Assembly (NCBI RefSeq): GCF_001885905.1
Contig: NZ_JXKM01000001.1
Location: 62,001-126,000 of the forward strand
Length of the DNA stretch: 64,000 nt
Direction: 5' to 3'
From: Enterococcus devriesei
Lineage (GTDB): Bacteria; Bacillota; Bacilli; Lactobacillales; Enterococcaceae
Position 1 is the first letter of the stretch, and every line of letters begins with the position of its first letter. This document shows positions 34,015 through 41,669 of this stretch, one piece after another. The translations under genes were made by a program, and so were the position numbers. Below the pieces are notes generated by a model. That model had not been told where the DNA came from, did no database searches, and worked only from the letters and a program-made list of their open reading frames with translations.

Positions 34015-34695
34015 ATGGAATTTATGTTAGATACAGCGAACCTCGCTGAAATTAAAAAATTTGCGGATTTTTTACCGATCGCCGGAGTCACTTCAAATCC
34101 GTCGATCGTAAAAAAAGAAGAAAAAATTGATTTCTTCCAGCACATGAAAGAAATTCGCGGTATTATTGGCGAACACCGGTCGTTGCATATACAAGTCGTA
34201 GCCCAAGATTATGATGGAATCATCAAAGACGCGGAAAAGATTTTAGCCAATATTGATCAAAAAGTCTTTATCAAAATTCCAGTCAACGAACCGGGATTAA
34301 AAGCAATCAAAGAATTAAAACGTCGCGGAGTCAATGTGACCGCAACAGCCATCTATACGAAATTCCAAGCCTATCTGGCGATTGCAGCGGGGGCGGATTA
34401 TATCGCGCCGTATTTCAATCGAATGGAAAATTTGAATATCGATCCGCGAGAAGCGATTTTTGAAATGGCAGAAGAAATCGCCCGGACAAAGAGTGAAACC
34501 AAAATTTTGGCAGCCAGCTTTAAAAATGTCGGACAAGTCAACGCGGCTTTAGAAAACGGCAGCCAAGCAGCGACGATGGGGGTTGATATAATTCAACAAG
34601 CCCTAGCGATGCCTTCGATTGCTCAAGCAGTTACCGATTTTACCGCCGATTGGGAAGCAAGCTTCGGCGAAGGAACCACCGTCTCCGATTTATAA
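34015..34695 (+). CDS. Fructose-6-phosphate aldolase / transaldolase-like protein
   Basis: 226 residues. MLDTANLAEIKKFADF, GVTSNPSIV, and the Schiff-base Lys in KVFIKIPVNEPG (near 85) are characteristic of the FSA/TalC group; NVTATAIYTKFQA and ILAASFKN follow. The short single-domain length separates it from full transaldolase. It cleaves fructose 6-phosphate to dihydroxyacetone and glyceraldehyde 3-phosphate or acts on a related sugar. Own terminator follows. Regulation by the SorC protein upstream is inferred. Confidence 0.87.
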   Translation: MEFMLDTANLAEIKKFADFLPIAGVTSNPSIVKKEEKIDFFQHMKEIRGIIGEHRSLHIQVVAQDYDGIIKDAEKILANIDQKVFIKIPVNEPGLKAIKELKRRGVNVTATAIYTKFQAYLAIAAGADYIAPYFNRMENLNIDPREAIFEMAEEIARTKSETKILAASFKNVGQVNAALENGSQAATMGVDIIQQALAMPSIAQAVTDFTADWEASFGEGTTVSDL

Positions 34696-34700
34696 AACCT

Positions 34701-34732
34701 AAAAACAGACAGAGAAATCTGTCTGTTTTTTT
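34701..34732 (+). terminator. Terminator after the FSA gene
   Basis: ACAGACAGA (34705-34713), GAAA tetraloop, TCTGTCTGT (34718-34726), then a T-run. Confidence 0.85.
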
Positions 34733-34965
34733 GCCAGTCCCACTTTTTGCAGTGTGTTTGATCAATGAGCTATACATTTTCTTAGTAAATCATTGTTCGA
34801 GAAGTTTAGTGGGATGGTATGCGAAGAAAAATGAGTTCCTTAAATATGAAATAGCTGCCAGTCCTACTTTTCACAGTCAATAGGATTGGCGTATAAAATA
34901 AAATATAAAACTAAATCATTGTTCGAAATGTCTAGTGGGATGGTACGTGTATAAAAAAATAAATC
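34733..34965 (-). repeat. R2 repeats, two diverged units in inverse orientation
   Basis: GTATGCGAAGAAAAATGAGTTCCTTAAA-type sequence (34817-34844) is the complement of the R2 core. AGTGGGATGGTA occurs at 34808 and 34934, and TAAATCATTGTTCGA precedes both. CCAGTCCCACT (about 34734) can pair with AGTGGGATGG, and CCAGTCCTAC with AGGATTGG. No gene is seen in this spacer. Confidence 0.65.
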
Positions 34966-35046
34966 TACCTACCTAGCTATTTAGAAACTGAGCATTTTTT
35001 CCAACATCTCGCCCAACTGATGTTACCCTTAACTTGAGGTGAGTGG

Positions 35047-35409
35047 ATGGAAGAACTGCAAAACGAATGGGCTCGCTGGAAATATTTTGTGATGGCTCGC
35101 TCTCAGGAAGACTATTTGCTGATTCGTCAGCTTTTTTCGGGTAATCGCTGGAGTGAAGAAAAAGCACAGCTTTTTTATCAGCAGATTGAGCATGTCAAAA
35201 CGCTACCGGTCAACGTTAAAGCGCAAAGAAATGCCTACGAGCATGTCTGGGGGTATTTCAAAAAAATCGCCAGTAAGGAAGAAAGAGCAGAGTTTTTTCG
35301 TTGCTTGGATACACTGAGTGAGCGGGAAGATTCCGCGCTGCCTTATTTAAAAAAGTTGGCTGAGAAGTATCAGATTGCCTATTTATTGGATTCTCATCTG
35401 TTCGACTAA
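35047..35409 (+). CDS. YbgA-like (DUF1722) protein
   Basis: 120 residues, all helical in appearance. EWARWKYFVMARSQEDYLLIRQLF (about 7-30) matches the start of the DUF1722 domain, also found fused to DUF523 proteins and sometimes beside photolyase genes. Function not established. GAGGTGAG precedes ATG 35047. Next gene follows after about 60 bp and may share the transcript. Confidence 0.7.
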   Translation: MEELQNEWARWKYFVMARSQEDYLLIRQLFSGNRWSEEKAQLFYQQIEHVKTLPVNVKAQRNAYEHVWGYFKKIASKEERAEFFRCLDTLSEREDSALPYLKKLAEKYQIAYLLDSHLFD

Positions 35410-35472
35410 AGCAAATTGTTACCGATTTTTTTGAAGGACTTTTATAATGATCAAACATGGAGGGATGTAAGA

Positions 35473-36411
35473 ATGGAAACACGAGCAATTGTCATTGAAA
35501 ATTATGGTCATGCGGACCAATTGAAAGCAAGCAAGGTTGAATTACCAGAGCTAGGTGAACATCAAGTTTTAGTAAAAGTACACGCCACATCAGTCAATCC
35601 GATTGATTGGAAATTACGGGAAGGCTACTTGGCACAAATGATGCCGTGGGAATTTCCAATTACGTTAGGTTGGGATGTCGCCGGTGAAATCACGGAGATT
35701 GGTTCTGAGGTGAAGGATTGGCAAGTGGGGCAAAAAGTTTTCGCGCGCCCTGAGACAACGCGATTTGGTACGTATGCGGATTACACGATCGTGGACGATC
35801 ATTTATTAGCAAGAAAGCCTGACAATGTTTCTTTTGAGGAAGCGGCGGCAGTTCCCTTAGCTGGCTTAACAGCCTATCAGGCGTTGTTCACTCATGGTCA
35901 ATTAAAAGCGGGGGAAAAAGTTTTGATCCACGCGGGAGCTGGCGGTGTTGGGATTTATGCGATCCAACTAGCTAAAAATGCAGGTGCGACAGTTATCACA
36001 ACCGCTAGTGAGAAAAATCATGCCTTGTTAAAAGAACTTGGTGCTGATCAAGTGATTGATTATCATACGACCGATTTTTCAGAAGTATTGGAAAACGTTG
36101 ATTTGGTTTTCGATACGATGGGCGGAGATGTTCAAGTAAACAGTTTTAAAATTTTAAATGAACAAGGCCGTTTGATTTCAATCGTAGGTCAACCAGATGA
36201 AGAGCTGGCTAAAACGGTGGCGGTAGCGGAAAGTATCTGGCTGCAACCCAATGGTGAACAGTTGCAAGAAATCGCCGACTTAATGGCGGCTGGCAAAGTG
36301 AAAAGTGTGATTGGACACACTTATCCATTAACTGCAGCGGGCGTCAAAGAAGCTCACGAATTAAGTGCTACGCATCACGCTAAAGGTAAAATCGTATTGA
36401 CAAATGAATAA
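35473..36411 (+). CDS. Zinc-independent NADP-dependent quinone oxidoreductase (MDR family)
   Basis: 312 residues from ATG 35473 (GGAGGG 9 nt upstream). GroES-like N-domain (SVNPIDWKLREGYL, LGWDVAGEITEIG), then Rossmann domain with HAGAGGVGIYAIQLAKNAGA (about 147-166). No structural or catalytic zinc ligands are evident, so it belongs to the quinone oxidoreductase-like branch. AAVPLAGLTAYQAL is the family's hinge. Substrate unknown. Confidence 0.85.
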   Translation: METRAIVIENYGHADQLKASKVELPELGEHQVLVKVHATSVNPIDWKLREGYLAQMMPWEFPITLGWDVAGEITEIGSEVKDWQVGQKVFARPETTRFGTYADYTIVDDHLLARKPDNVSFEEAAAVPLAGLTAYQALFTHGQLKAGEKVLIHAGAGGVGIYAIQLAKNAGATVITTASEKNHALLKELGADQVIDYHTTDFSEVLENVDLVFDTMGGDVQVNSFKILNEQGRLISIVGQPDEELAKTVAVAESIWLQPNGEQLQEIADLMAAGKVKSVIGHTYPLTAAGVKEAHELSATHHAKGKIVLTNE

Positions 36412-36417
36412 GCAACC

Positions 36418-36450
36418 GACTGCATCGAATGTTGATGCAGTCTTTTTTTT
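36418..36450 (+). terminator. Terminator after the oxidoreductase gene
   Basis: GACTGCATC (36418-36426) pairs with GATGCAGTC (36434-36442), then eight T. Confidence 0.85.
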
Positions 36451-36519
36451 ACAGCGAATTCGACTTTATTGACGATTTTTTTCGCGGACCAGCGAGTTCA
36501 CTTAAGCTTTTCTGCCGAT

Positions 36520-36571
36520 TTGACAGTCTGAGTATTTCTCGGTATCGTTAAACTTAATGAAAGCGTTTTAT
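36520..36571 (+). promoter_or_regulatory. Promoter with cre-like site, cyclase gene
   Basis: -35 TTGACA (36520-36525), 17-bp spacer, -10 TATCGT (36543-36548). TGAAAGCGTTTTAT (36558-36571) matches the cre consensus except for one position and sits just after the start point, suggesting CcpA repression. Confidence 0.55.
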
Positions 36572-36604
36572 CTAAGCCGAAAATAATTTTCTAGGAGGAG
36601 TAGC

Positions 36605-37348
36605 ATGAATGAAATCACAAGCAGTATTGCTTTTTTGAAGCAGCAAAAGTGGGTAGATTTGAGTCACAGTATTTATGGCGGGATTCCCTATTTTCAATCT
36701 TTTCAACCAATGCAGGAAAAAACACTAGTGACTGTAAAAGCTGCCGGTTTTTTTGCGAAGGAATACCGTTTAGTGACCCAATACGGAACGCACATTGATG
36801 CACCAATCCATTTTGTTGAGGATCGAATTTCCGTTGATCAATTGGCAATCAAAGATTTTTTACTGCCGCTGATTGTGATTCATAAAGAAGCAGCTGTGGC
36901 GAAAAATCCAGATTATTCTTTGACGGTAGCAGATCTCGAAAATTTCGAAGCTGAACATGGAAAAATTCCAGCGGAAAGTTTTGTGGCATTTGCTAGTGGC
37001 TGGTGGAAGCGTTGGGAAGAACCTGAAAAATTTTATAATGTTGATCGTGAAGGGCAAGCCCACACGCCAGGCTGGTCATTAGAAGCGTTGAAATTTTTAC
37101 ATGAAGAACGCCAAGTCACTGCAATCGGTCATGAAACGTTGGATACTGATTCTGCGGTAGATTGCACTAAAAATGGCGGTTTGCTTGGGAAATTATATTG
37201 GCTTTCGCAAGATAAATTTCAAGTGGAAGTATTGAGCCGTTTGACCGAACTGCCAGCAGTCGGCGGTGCAATCTCGCTTGGTGTTCCCAAAGTGAAGGAT
37301 GCGCCGGGCTTTAATGTGCGGGCGTTTGCAATCGTTCCAAATGATTAG
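36605..37348 (+). CDS. Cyclase-family metal-dependent hydrolase (kynurenine-formamidase-like)
   Basis: 247 residues. Metal site QYGTHIDAPIHF (about 60-71) is the HxGTHxDxPxHF motif with Gln-Tyr in the first position, and AIGHETLDTDSA supplies later ligands. SFVAFASGWWKRWEEP is the family's central strand. These proteins hydrolyse N-formylkynurenine or related cyclic amides; no tryptophan-degradation genes are adjacent, so the substrate is open. AGGAGGAG precedes ATG 36605. Confidence 0.82.
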   Translation: MNEITSSIAFLKQQKWVDLSHSIYGGIPYFQSFQPMQEKTLVTVKAAGFFAKEYRLVTQYGTHIDAPIHFVEDRISVDQLAIKDFLLPLIVIHKEAAVAKNPDYSLTVADLENFEAEHGKIPAESFVAFASGWWKRWEEPEKFYNVDREGQAHTPGWSLEALKFLHEERQVTAIGHETLDTDSAVDCTKNGGLLGKLYWLSQDKFQVEVLSRLTELPAVGGAISLGVPKVKDAPGFNVRAFAIVPND

Positions 37349-37354
37349 TCGTTG

Positions 37355-37397
37355 AAAAAAGCAAGGCTTCGCTTAAAAAACGAAGCCTTGCTTTTTT
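37355..37397. terminator. Bidirectional terminator
   Basis: 17-bp perfect stem, 37355-37371 with 37381-37397, beginning with A6 and ending with T6; overlaps the end of the nitroreductase gene. Confidence 0.87.
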
Positions 37398-38104
37398 AGA
37401 AAATCGATTGTGTTGCTACGGCGCGCTTGGGCAAAATGGCGCCGGACTTTTTCTGACCAGCTAGTTGCCTGCATATTTGTACTGCGCTCTAGGTAATAGG
37501 TTGTTGTCACTTCATCGTAGTCAGCAAGCATCGCTGGTGTGAAGGGTTGATAAGTATTTGTATTAAGTATGGCTGTTTTTGGCAGCCGTGGTTTGACTTC
37601 GTTCTTTTCGGCAGGATAGCCGACGAAAAGACCAAAAACCGGATAAGTGAATTTTGGCAGATCGAGCAAGTCTTTCATTTTAAATAAATCATTCCGGATG
37701 CCACCAACATAACAAATGCCTAGCTCAACAGACTCAGCATAGACTGCCATCGATTGCGCAGCCAAAGCCGTATCAACAATAGCGACCACCAAGGATTCCA
37801 TCGTGGACAAATGTTCAGTGGAAAGATTTTGCTGCTGTAACACCTGTGCGTGTTTATTTAAATCCGCAACAAAAATATAAAACTGCCCATTCGTTCCATT
37901 GTCAACCGGGAACTTTGCAATTGTTTCGATCGCTTTTCTTTTTATGTTATCCGTGACCTGAATCAATGAGCAAGCTTGAAGAAAATTCGAGCTGCTAGCA
38001 CTTTGAGCGGCTAAAACTAATTGCTCTTGCAATTCCGCCGATAGTTTTTGATCGGTAAATGAACGAACAGATGTATGTTGGATCATTGTTTCAAAAAGCT
38101 CCAT
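37373..38104 (-). CDS. Nitroreductase-family flavin oxidoreductase
   Basis: 243 residues from ATG 38104 (AAGGAGGA upstream). HTSVRSFTDQKLS (about 10-22) binds FMN phosphate; LAAQSASSSNFLQACS and ELGICYVGGIRND complete the NfsA/FRP pattern, and the C-terminal tail (KVRRHFAQARRS) resembles NADPH-preferring members. Likely an FMN-dependent NAD(P)H reductase of nitro or quinone compounds. The R2 repeat array lies directly upstream. Confidence 0.85.
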   Translation of the reverse strand: MELFETMIQHTSVRSFTDQKLSAELQEQLVLAAQSASSSNFLQACSLIQVTDNIKRKAIETIAKFPVDNGTNGQFYIFVADLNKHAQVLQQQNLSTEHLSTMESLVVAIVDTALAAQSMAVYAESVELGICYVGGIRNDLFKMKDLLDLPKFTYPVFGLFVGYPAEKNEVKPRLPKTAILNTNTYQPFTPAMLADYDEVTTTYYLERSTNMQATSWSEKVRRHFAQARRSNTIDFLKKQGFVF

Positions 38105-38163
38105 CAAAATTCCTCCTTTTAATGTCAGAATAAAGCTGGTGCGGAAAGAAGTAAAGCAGAAAA

Positions 38164-38505
38164 GGAGTAGAACTGACAGCTAGCACGATTTTAAGGAACT
38201 CATTTTTTTAAAGAGCAAAAAAATGAATGTATCTTCGTCCGCATACGATTCTACTAACCTTGCTAAAGCAAGGAGTAGAACTCGCAGCTAACTCAACTTT
38301 AAGGAACTCATTTTTTTAAGAGCAAAAAATGAATGAATCTTCGTCCGCATACGATTCTACTGACCTTGCTAAAGCAAGGAGTAGAACTCGCAGCTAACTC
38401 AACTTTAAGGACGTCATTTTTTTAAAGAGCAAAAAAATGAATGAATCTTCGTCCGCATACGATTCTATTAACCTTACTAAAGCAAGGAGTAGAACTCGCA
38501 AAACA
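38164..38505 (+). repeat. R2 tandem array, about 107-bp period
   Basis: GGAGTAGAACT starts at 38164, 38272, 38378 and 38486, spacings 108, 106 and 108. Each unit has two hairpins: TTCTACT-aa-CCTTGCT with AGCAAGG-AGTAGAA, and TCATTTTTTT with AAAAAAATGA. The second and third units are nearly identical; the first and last are diverged or partial. Fills most of a 500-bp gene-free gap. Confidence 0.85.
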
Positions 38506-38607
38506 CGAACGTTTGATAGAAAAAGTTTGTTTATATTAATAAAATTCTAATTGTTTTGCCATCGCTATGCTATAATTAAAAACAATTATCTGAAAGGGGT
38601 CCTGCAA

Positions 38608-38877
38608 ATGCGTGGTGTAGTTACGGTTATTGGAAAAGATAAGGTCGGTATCGTTGCCGGTGTCAGCCAAAAATTAGCAGAACAAAAAATTAATATTCTT
38701 GATGTGTCTCAAACGATCATGGGGGATTATTTTACCATGATGATGTTAGTGGATCTAACGAATGCGGAGCAAGATTTTGAAGGAGCGCGTGAGCAGCTTC
38801 ATGAGTTAGGAAAAAATTTAGGCGTGAAAATCAGTATTCAAAATCAAGAAATTTTTGACACGATGCATAAATTATAA
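38608..38877 (+). CDS. ACT-domain protein (UPF0237)
   Basis: 89 residues from ATG 38608 (AAAGGGG upstream). A single ACT domain: VVTVIGKDKVGIVAGVSQKL then ILDVSQTIMGDYFTMMMLVD. Small ACT proteins bind amino acids as dimers. It is followed 12 bp later by the UPF0210 gene, a pairing conserved in Firmicutes, so it probably acts as its regulatory subunit; this is inference from context. Confidence 0.87.
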   Translation: MRGVVTVIGKDKVGIVAGVSQKLAEQKINILDVSQTIMGDYFTMMMLVDLTNAEQDFEGAREQLHELGKNLGVKISIQNQEIFDTMHKL

Positions 38878-38889
38878 GGAGGGCTCTTT

Positions 38890-40233
38890 GTGGAAACCAA
38901 TCAAATACTGGAAACGATTCGAATGATCGAAGAAGAAAATTTAGACATCCGGACGATTACCATGGGGATCTCATTATTAGATTGTATTGATAGTGATAGC
39001 GATCGCGCCTGTGAAAAAATTTATCAGAAAATCACCACGAAGGCGAAAGACTTAGTCAAAGTTGGTGAGGCGATTGAAGGAGAATACGGGATTCCCATTA
39101 TTAATAAACGGATTTCGGTGACGCCCATCGCGATTATTGCGGCGGCGACGCCAGACACGGATTATGTAAAATTTGCGAAAACATTGGACAAAGCGGCTAA
39201 AGCGGTGGGTGTAAACTTTTTAGGTGGCTTTTCTGCACTGGTTGAAAAAGGTTATCAGCATGGTGATGCGATCTTAATGAATTCCATTCCGCAAGCATTG
39301 GCGGAGACTGATTTTGTTTGTGGATCGGTCAACATCGGTTCGACTAAAGCGGGAATCAATATGGATGCCGTCGCTCACATGGGAAAAATTGTAAAAGAAA
39401 CGGCAGCGGCCTCTGATCTTGGTTGTGCCAAATTAGTCGTGTTTGCTAACGCGGTGGAGGACAATCCATTCATGGCTGGCGCCTTCCACGGTGTTGGTGA
39501 GGCGGACTGCGTGATCAATGTTGGTGTCAGTGGTCCCGGCGTAGTGAAACGGGCATTGGAAAAAGTTAAGGGCGAATCTTTCGATGTTGTGGCTGAAGTC
39601 GTGAAACAAACGGCCTTCAAAATTACTCGAATGGGGCAAATGGTTGGACGGATCGCTTCAGAACGTTTAGGAGTTCCATTTGGGATCGTGGATCTTTCGT
39701 TGGCGCCAACGCCGGCAGTTGGTGATTCTGTTGCTCATGTCTTAGAAGAAATGGGCTTGGAGAGTGTTGGTACTCACGGAACAACGGCGGCGTTAGCGCT
39801 GTTGAACGATGCCGTGAAAAAGGGCGGCGTGATGGCTTGTAATCATGTGGGTGGTTTGTCGGGCGCATTTATTCCGGTTTCGGAAGATGCTGGAATGATC
39901 GACGCGGTGAACAATGGCTACTTAACGATTGAAAAATTGGAGGCAATGACTGCGATTTGTTCCGTTGGTTTGGATATGATCGCGATTCCGGGCGATACAC
40001 CGGCCAGCAGTATTGCGGCGATGATCGCGGATGAAGCGGCGATCGGTGTAATCAATCATAAGACCACAGCGGTTCGAATCATCCCAGCAAAAGACAAAAA
40101 AATTGGCGAGATGGTCGAATTCGGTGGTCTACTTGGCAGAGCGCCGGTGATGGCGGTCAATGCTGCGGGGTCAAATGATTTTGTTGCTCGTGGTGGACGC
40201 ATTCCAGCTCCCATCCATTCGTTTAAAAATTAA
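38890..40233 (+). CDS. UPF0210 (PFL-family, DUF711) protein
   Basis: 447 residues from GTG 38890 with GGAGGG upstream. [14 protein letters not shown] near residue 20, [20 protein letters not shown] near 140, and [22 protein letters not shown] near 320 are typical of UPF0210, a family with a pyruvate-formate-lyase-like barrel but no glycyl-radical motif. No enzymatic activity is established. Forms a two-gene operon with the ACT protein and ends at a terminator. Confidence 0.88.
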   Translation: METNQILETIRMIEEENLDIRTITMGISLLDCIDSDSDRACEKIYQKITTKAKDLVKVGEAIEGEYGIPIINKRISVTPIAIIAAATPDTDYVKFAKTLDKAAKAVGVNFLGGFSALVEKGYQHGDAILMNSIPQALAETDFVCGSVNIGSTKAGINMDAVAHMGKIVKETAAASDLGCAKLVVFANAVEDNPFMAGAFHGVGEADCVINVGVSGPGVVKRALEKVKGESFDVVAEVVKQTAFKITRMGQMVGRIASERLGVPFGIVDLSLAPTPAVGDSVAHVLEEMGLESVGTHGTTAALALLNDAVKKGGVMACNHVGGLSGAFIPVSEDAGMIDAVNNGYLTIEKLEAMTAICSVGLDMIAIPGDTPASSIAAMIADEAAIGVINHKTTAVRIIPAKDKKIGEMVEFGGLLGRAPVMAVNAAGSNDFVARGGRIPAPIHSFKN

Positions 40234-40249
40234 TCCTTTAATTATTAGA

Positions 40250-40277
40250 AAGTCTTCCCACAGGTGAAGGCTTTTTT
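40250..40277 (+). terminator. Terminator after the UPF0210 gene
   Basis: AAGTCTTC (40250-40257) pairs with GAAGGCTT (40266-40273), one wobble, then TTTT. Confidence 0.65.
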
Positions 40278-40441
40278 AGATTCTCTAAGCGACGTTTTTA
40301 GACTGATTTTAATTAAATAAATCATCCTAGCATAAAATTCTTACTGTATCTTTTGAATTATTAGCCAGTATAGATTAAAATTAAGTGTCAATATAATTAG
40401 GTTTTTTATTATAATTACTTGGAATAAAAGGAGGCGCTTAG

Positions 40442-41548
40442 ATGAATCGGTGGAAAAGCGGCTATTCTAGATTAGAAAAGAACCAAAAGAAAAAATTATG
40501 GGTTTGGTTGTCCGTGATCTTCGTCTTCTTCACCTTATATATTGGTTACACTAGCTGGTATTTATACCGTGATGGCAAGATGGAGGACGTTTATTGGGAG
40601 CGCTATTTAAATGAAAATCCGACTTTATCAAAAAGTGAGAACCAGCTTGCGGAAAATGCCATTAGAGTGAAGACGGGTGTCTATATCGAAAATATCAATA
40701 AAATAGATATCCGCTCATCTAGCTATACGATTACATTTCAAGTTTGGTTTCGTTGGGATGGCGACCCAAACCTTGATATGCTAAATAATTATGAAATTTA
40801 TCACGGACTGATAGACTCCCAAGAGACCTTGAAAGACATTAAGGACGGTAACACGAATTATCAGCTGGCACGGGTAACTTCGACGATAGCCAAAACGTTT
40901 TGGACGACACGCTTTCCGATGGGGTCGCATCAATTGCGTTTCTATTTGGAACCTAAGGATGATATCAGCAATATTGTTTTTTTAGCTGACAAAGAGAATT
41001 CTTCGATCAATGAAAATATCAACATCTCCGGATTTGAATTAAAACGGTTTGATACGAATATTTTTGTAAAGGAATATGAGAATGATAAATTAAATCCGGA
41101 GACAGAAGGCAGAGGTTCCTACTCGGTGACAGAATTTTTGACTGCTATCGAGTTGAATCGAGAGACGATTGGATTGTATATCAAATGTTTTATTGCGCTA
41201 GTGGGTACGTTGAGTTGGGTACTGATCGTGCTGTTTATTTGTACGTATCATAATGTTGATCCGTTAAGTATGATCCCTGGGGCGTTATTCGGGACCGTTA
41301 GTAATATTATCGTGGGGGCGAATTTGATTCCCGATGCGCTTCACGCAGGGTTATTGGAGTTTGTTAATATTTTTGGGATCTTGATCATTCTGTTTGCCTC
41401 TTTCGCGATCATTACCATCAATCGACAGCGATCCTATTACCATGATGATCGCTTTGCTTCCTTCTTAGGAAAGCACGTTTTTTGGCTATTGGCCTTCTTT
41501 ACGGTGTTAGGAAATATCTTACTTCCTCTGTGCGCCTATCGTTTTTAA
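40442..41548 (+). CDS. Probable pentameric ligand-gated ion channel (Cys-loop receptor-like) homologue
   Basis: 368 residues. A membrane span at 20-42 is followed by a beta-rich extracellular domain (about 70-240) with receptor-like landmarks: VKTGVYIENINKIDIRSSSYTITF (77-100), VWFRWDGDPNL (101-111), and FPMGSHQLRFYLE (158-170), equivalent to the FPFDxQxL strand. Four hydrophobic segments follow at 242-268, 275-297, 303-326 and 342-366, as M1-M4 of GLIC/ELIC. The domain contains no cysteine, as in prokaryotic 'Pro-loop' members. The extra N-terminal span is unusual. AGGAGGCGC precedes ATG 40442. Channel activity and ligand are inferred only. Confidence 0.6.
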   Translation: MNRWKSGYSRLEKNQKKKLWVWLSVIFVFFTLYIGYTSWYLYRDGKMEDVYWERYLNENPTLSKSENQLAENAIRVKTGVYIENINKIDIRSSSYTITFQVWFRWDGDPNLDMLNNYEIYHGLIDSQETLKDIKDGNTNYQLARVTSTIAKTFWTTRFPMGSHQLRFYLEPKDDISNIVFLADKENSSINENINISGFELKRFDTNIFVKEYENDKLNPETEGRGSYSVTEFLTAIELNRETIGLYIKCFIALVGTLSWVLIVLFICTYHNVDPLSMIPGALFGTVSNIIVGANLIPDALHAGLLEFVNIFGILIILFASFAIITINRQRSYYHDDRFASFLGKHVFWLLAFFTVLGNILLPLCAYRF

Positions 41549-41552
41549 ATAT

Positions 41553-41588
41553 AAACCGCTGCAAAAGCTATTTTGTGGCGGTTTTTTA
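41553..41588 (+). terminator. Terminator after the channel-like gene
   Basis: AAACCGC (41553-41559) with GCGGTTT (41578-41584), inner helix CAAAA/TTTTG, followed by TTTT. Confidence 0.78.
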
Positions 41589-41669
41589 GTTGCTTCCTCA
41601 CTAGCCTGAAAACGTTTTGTGTTAGAATAAAAAGGATCAACTGTTAGAAGCAGATACAGGAGTAGATAG

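Noticed and set aside
34650-34883. ORF of 77 codons across the R2 repeats
   Set aside because: It starts inside the aldolase gene in another frame, crosses a terminator and repeat sequence, and has no SD.
38164-38505. Possible CRISPR array from regular repeats
   Set aside because: Period is about 107 bp with the whole unit conserved and no unique spacers; no cas genes in the window.
41607-41620. cre-like TGAAAACGTTTTGT before the FtsX-type permease
   Set aside because: The conserved C near the end is missing and no good promoter can be placed around it, so I did not list it as a site.
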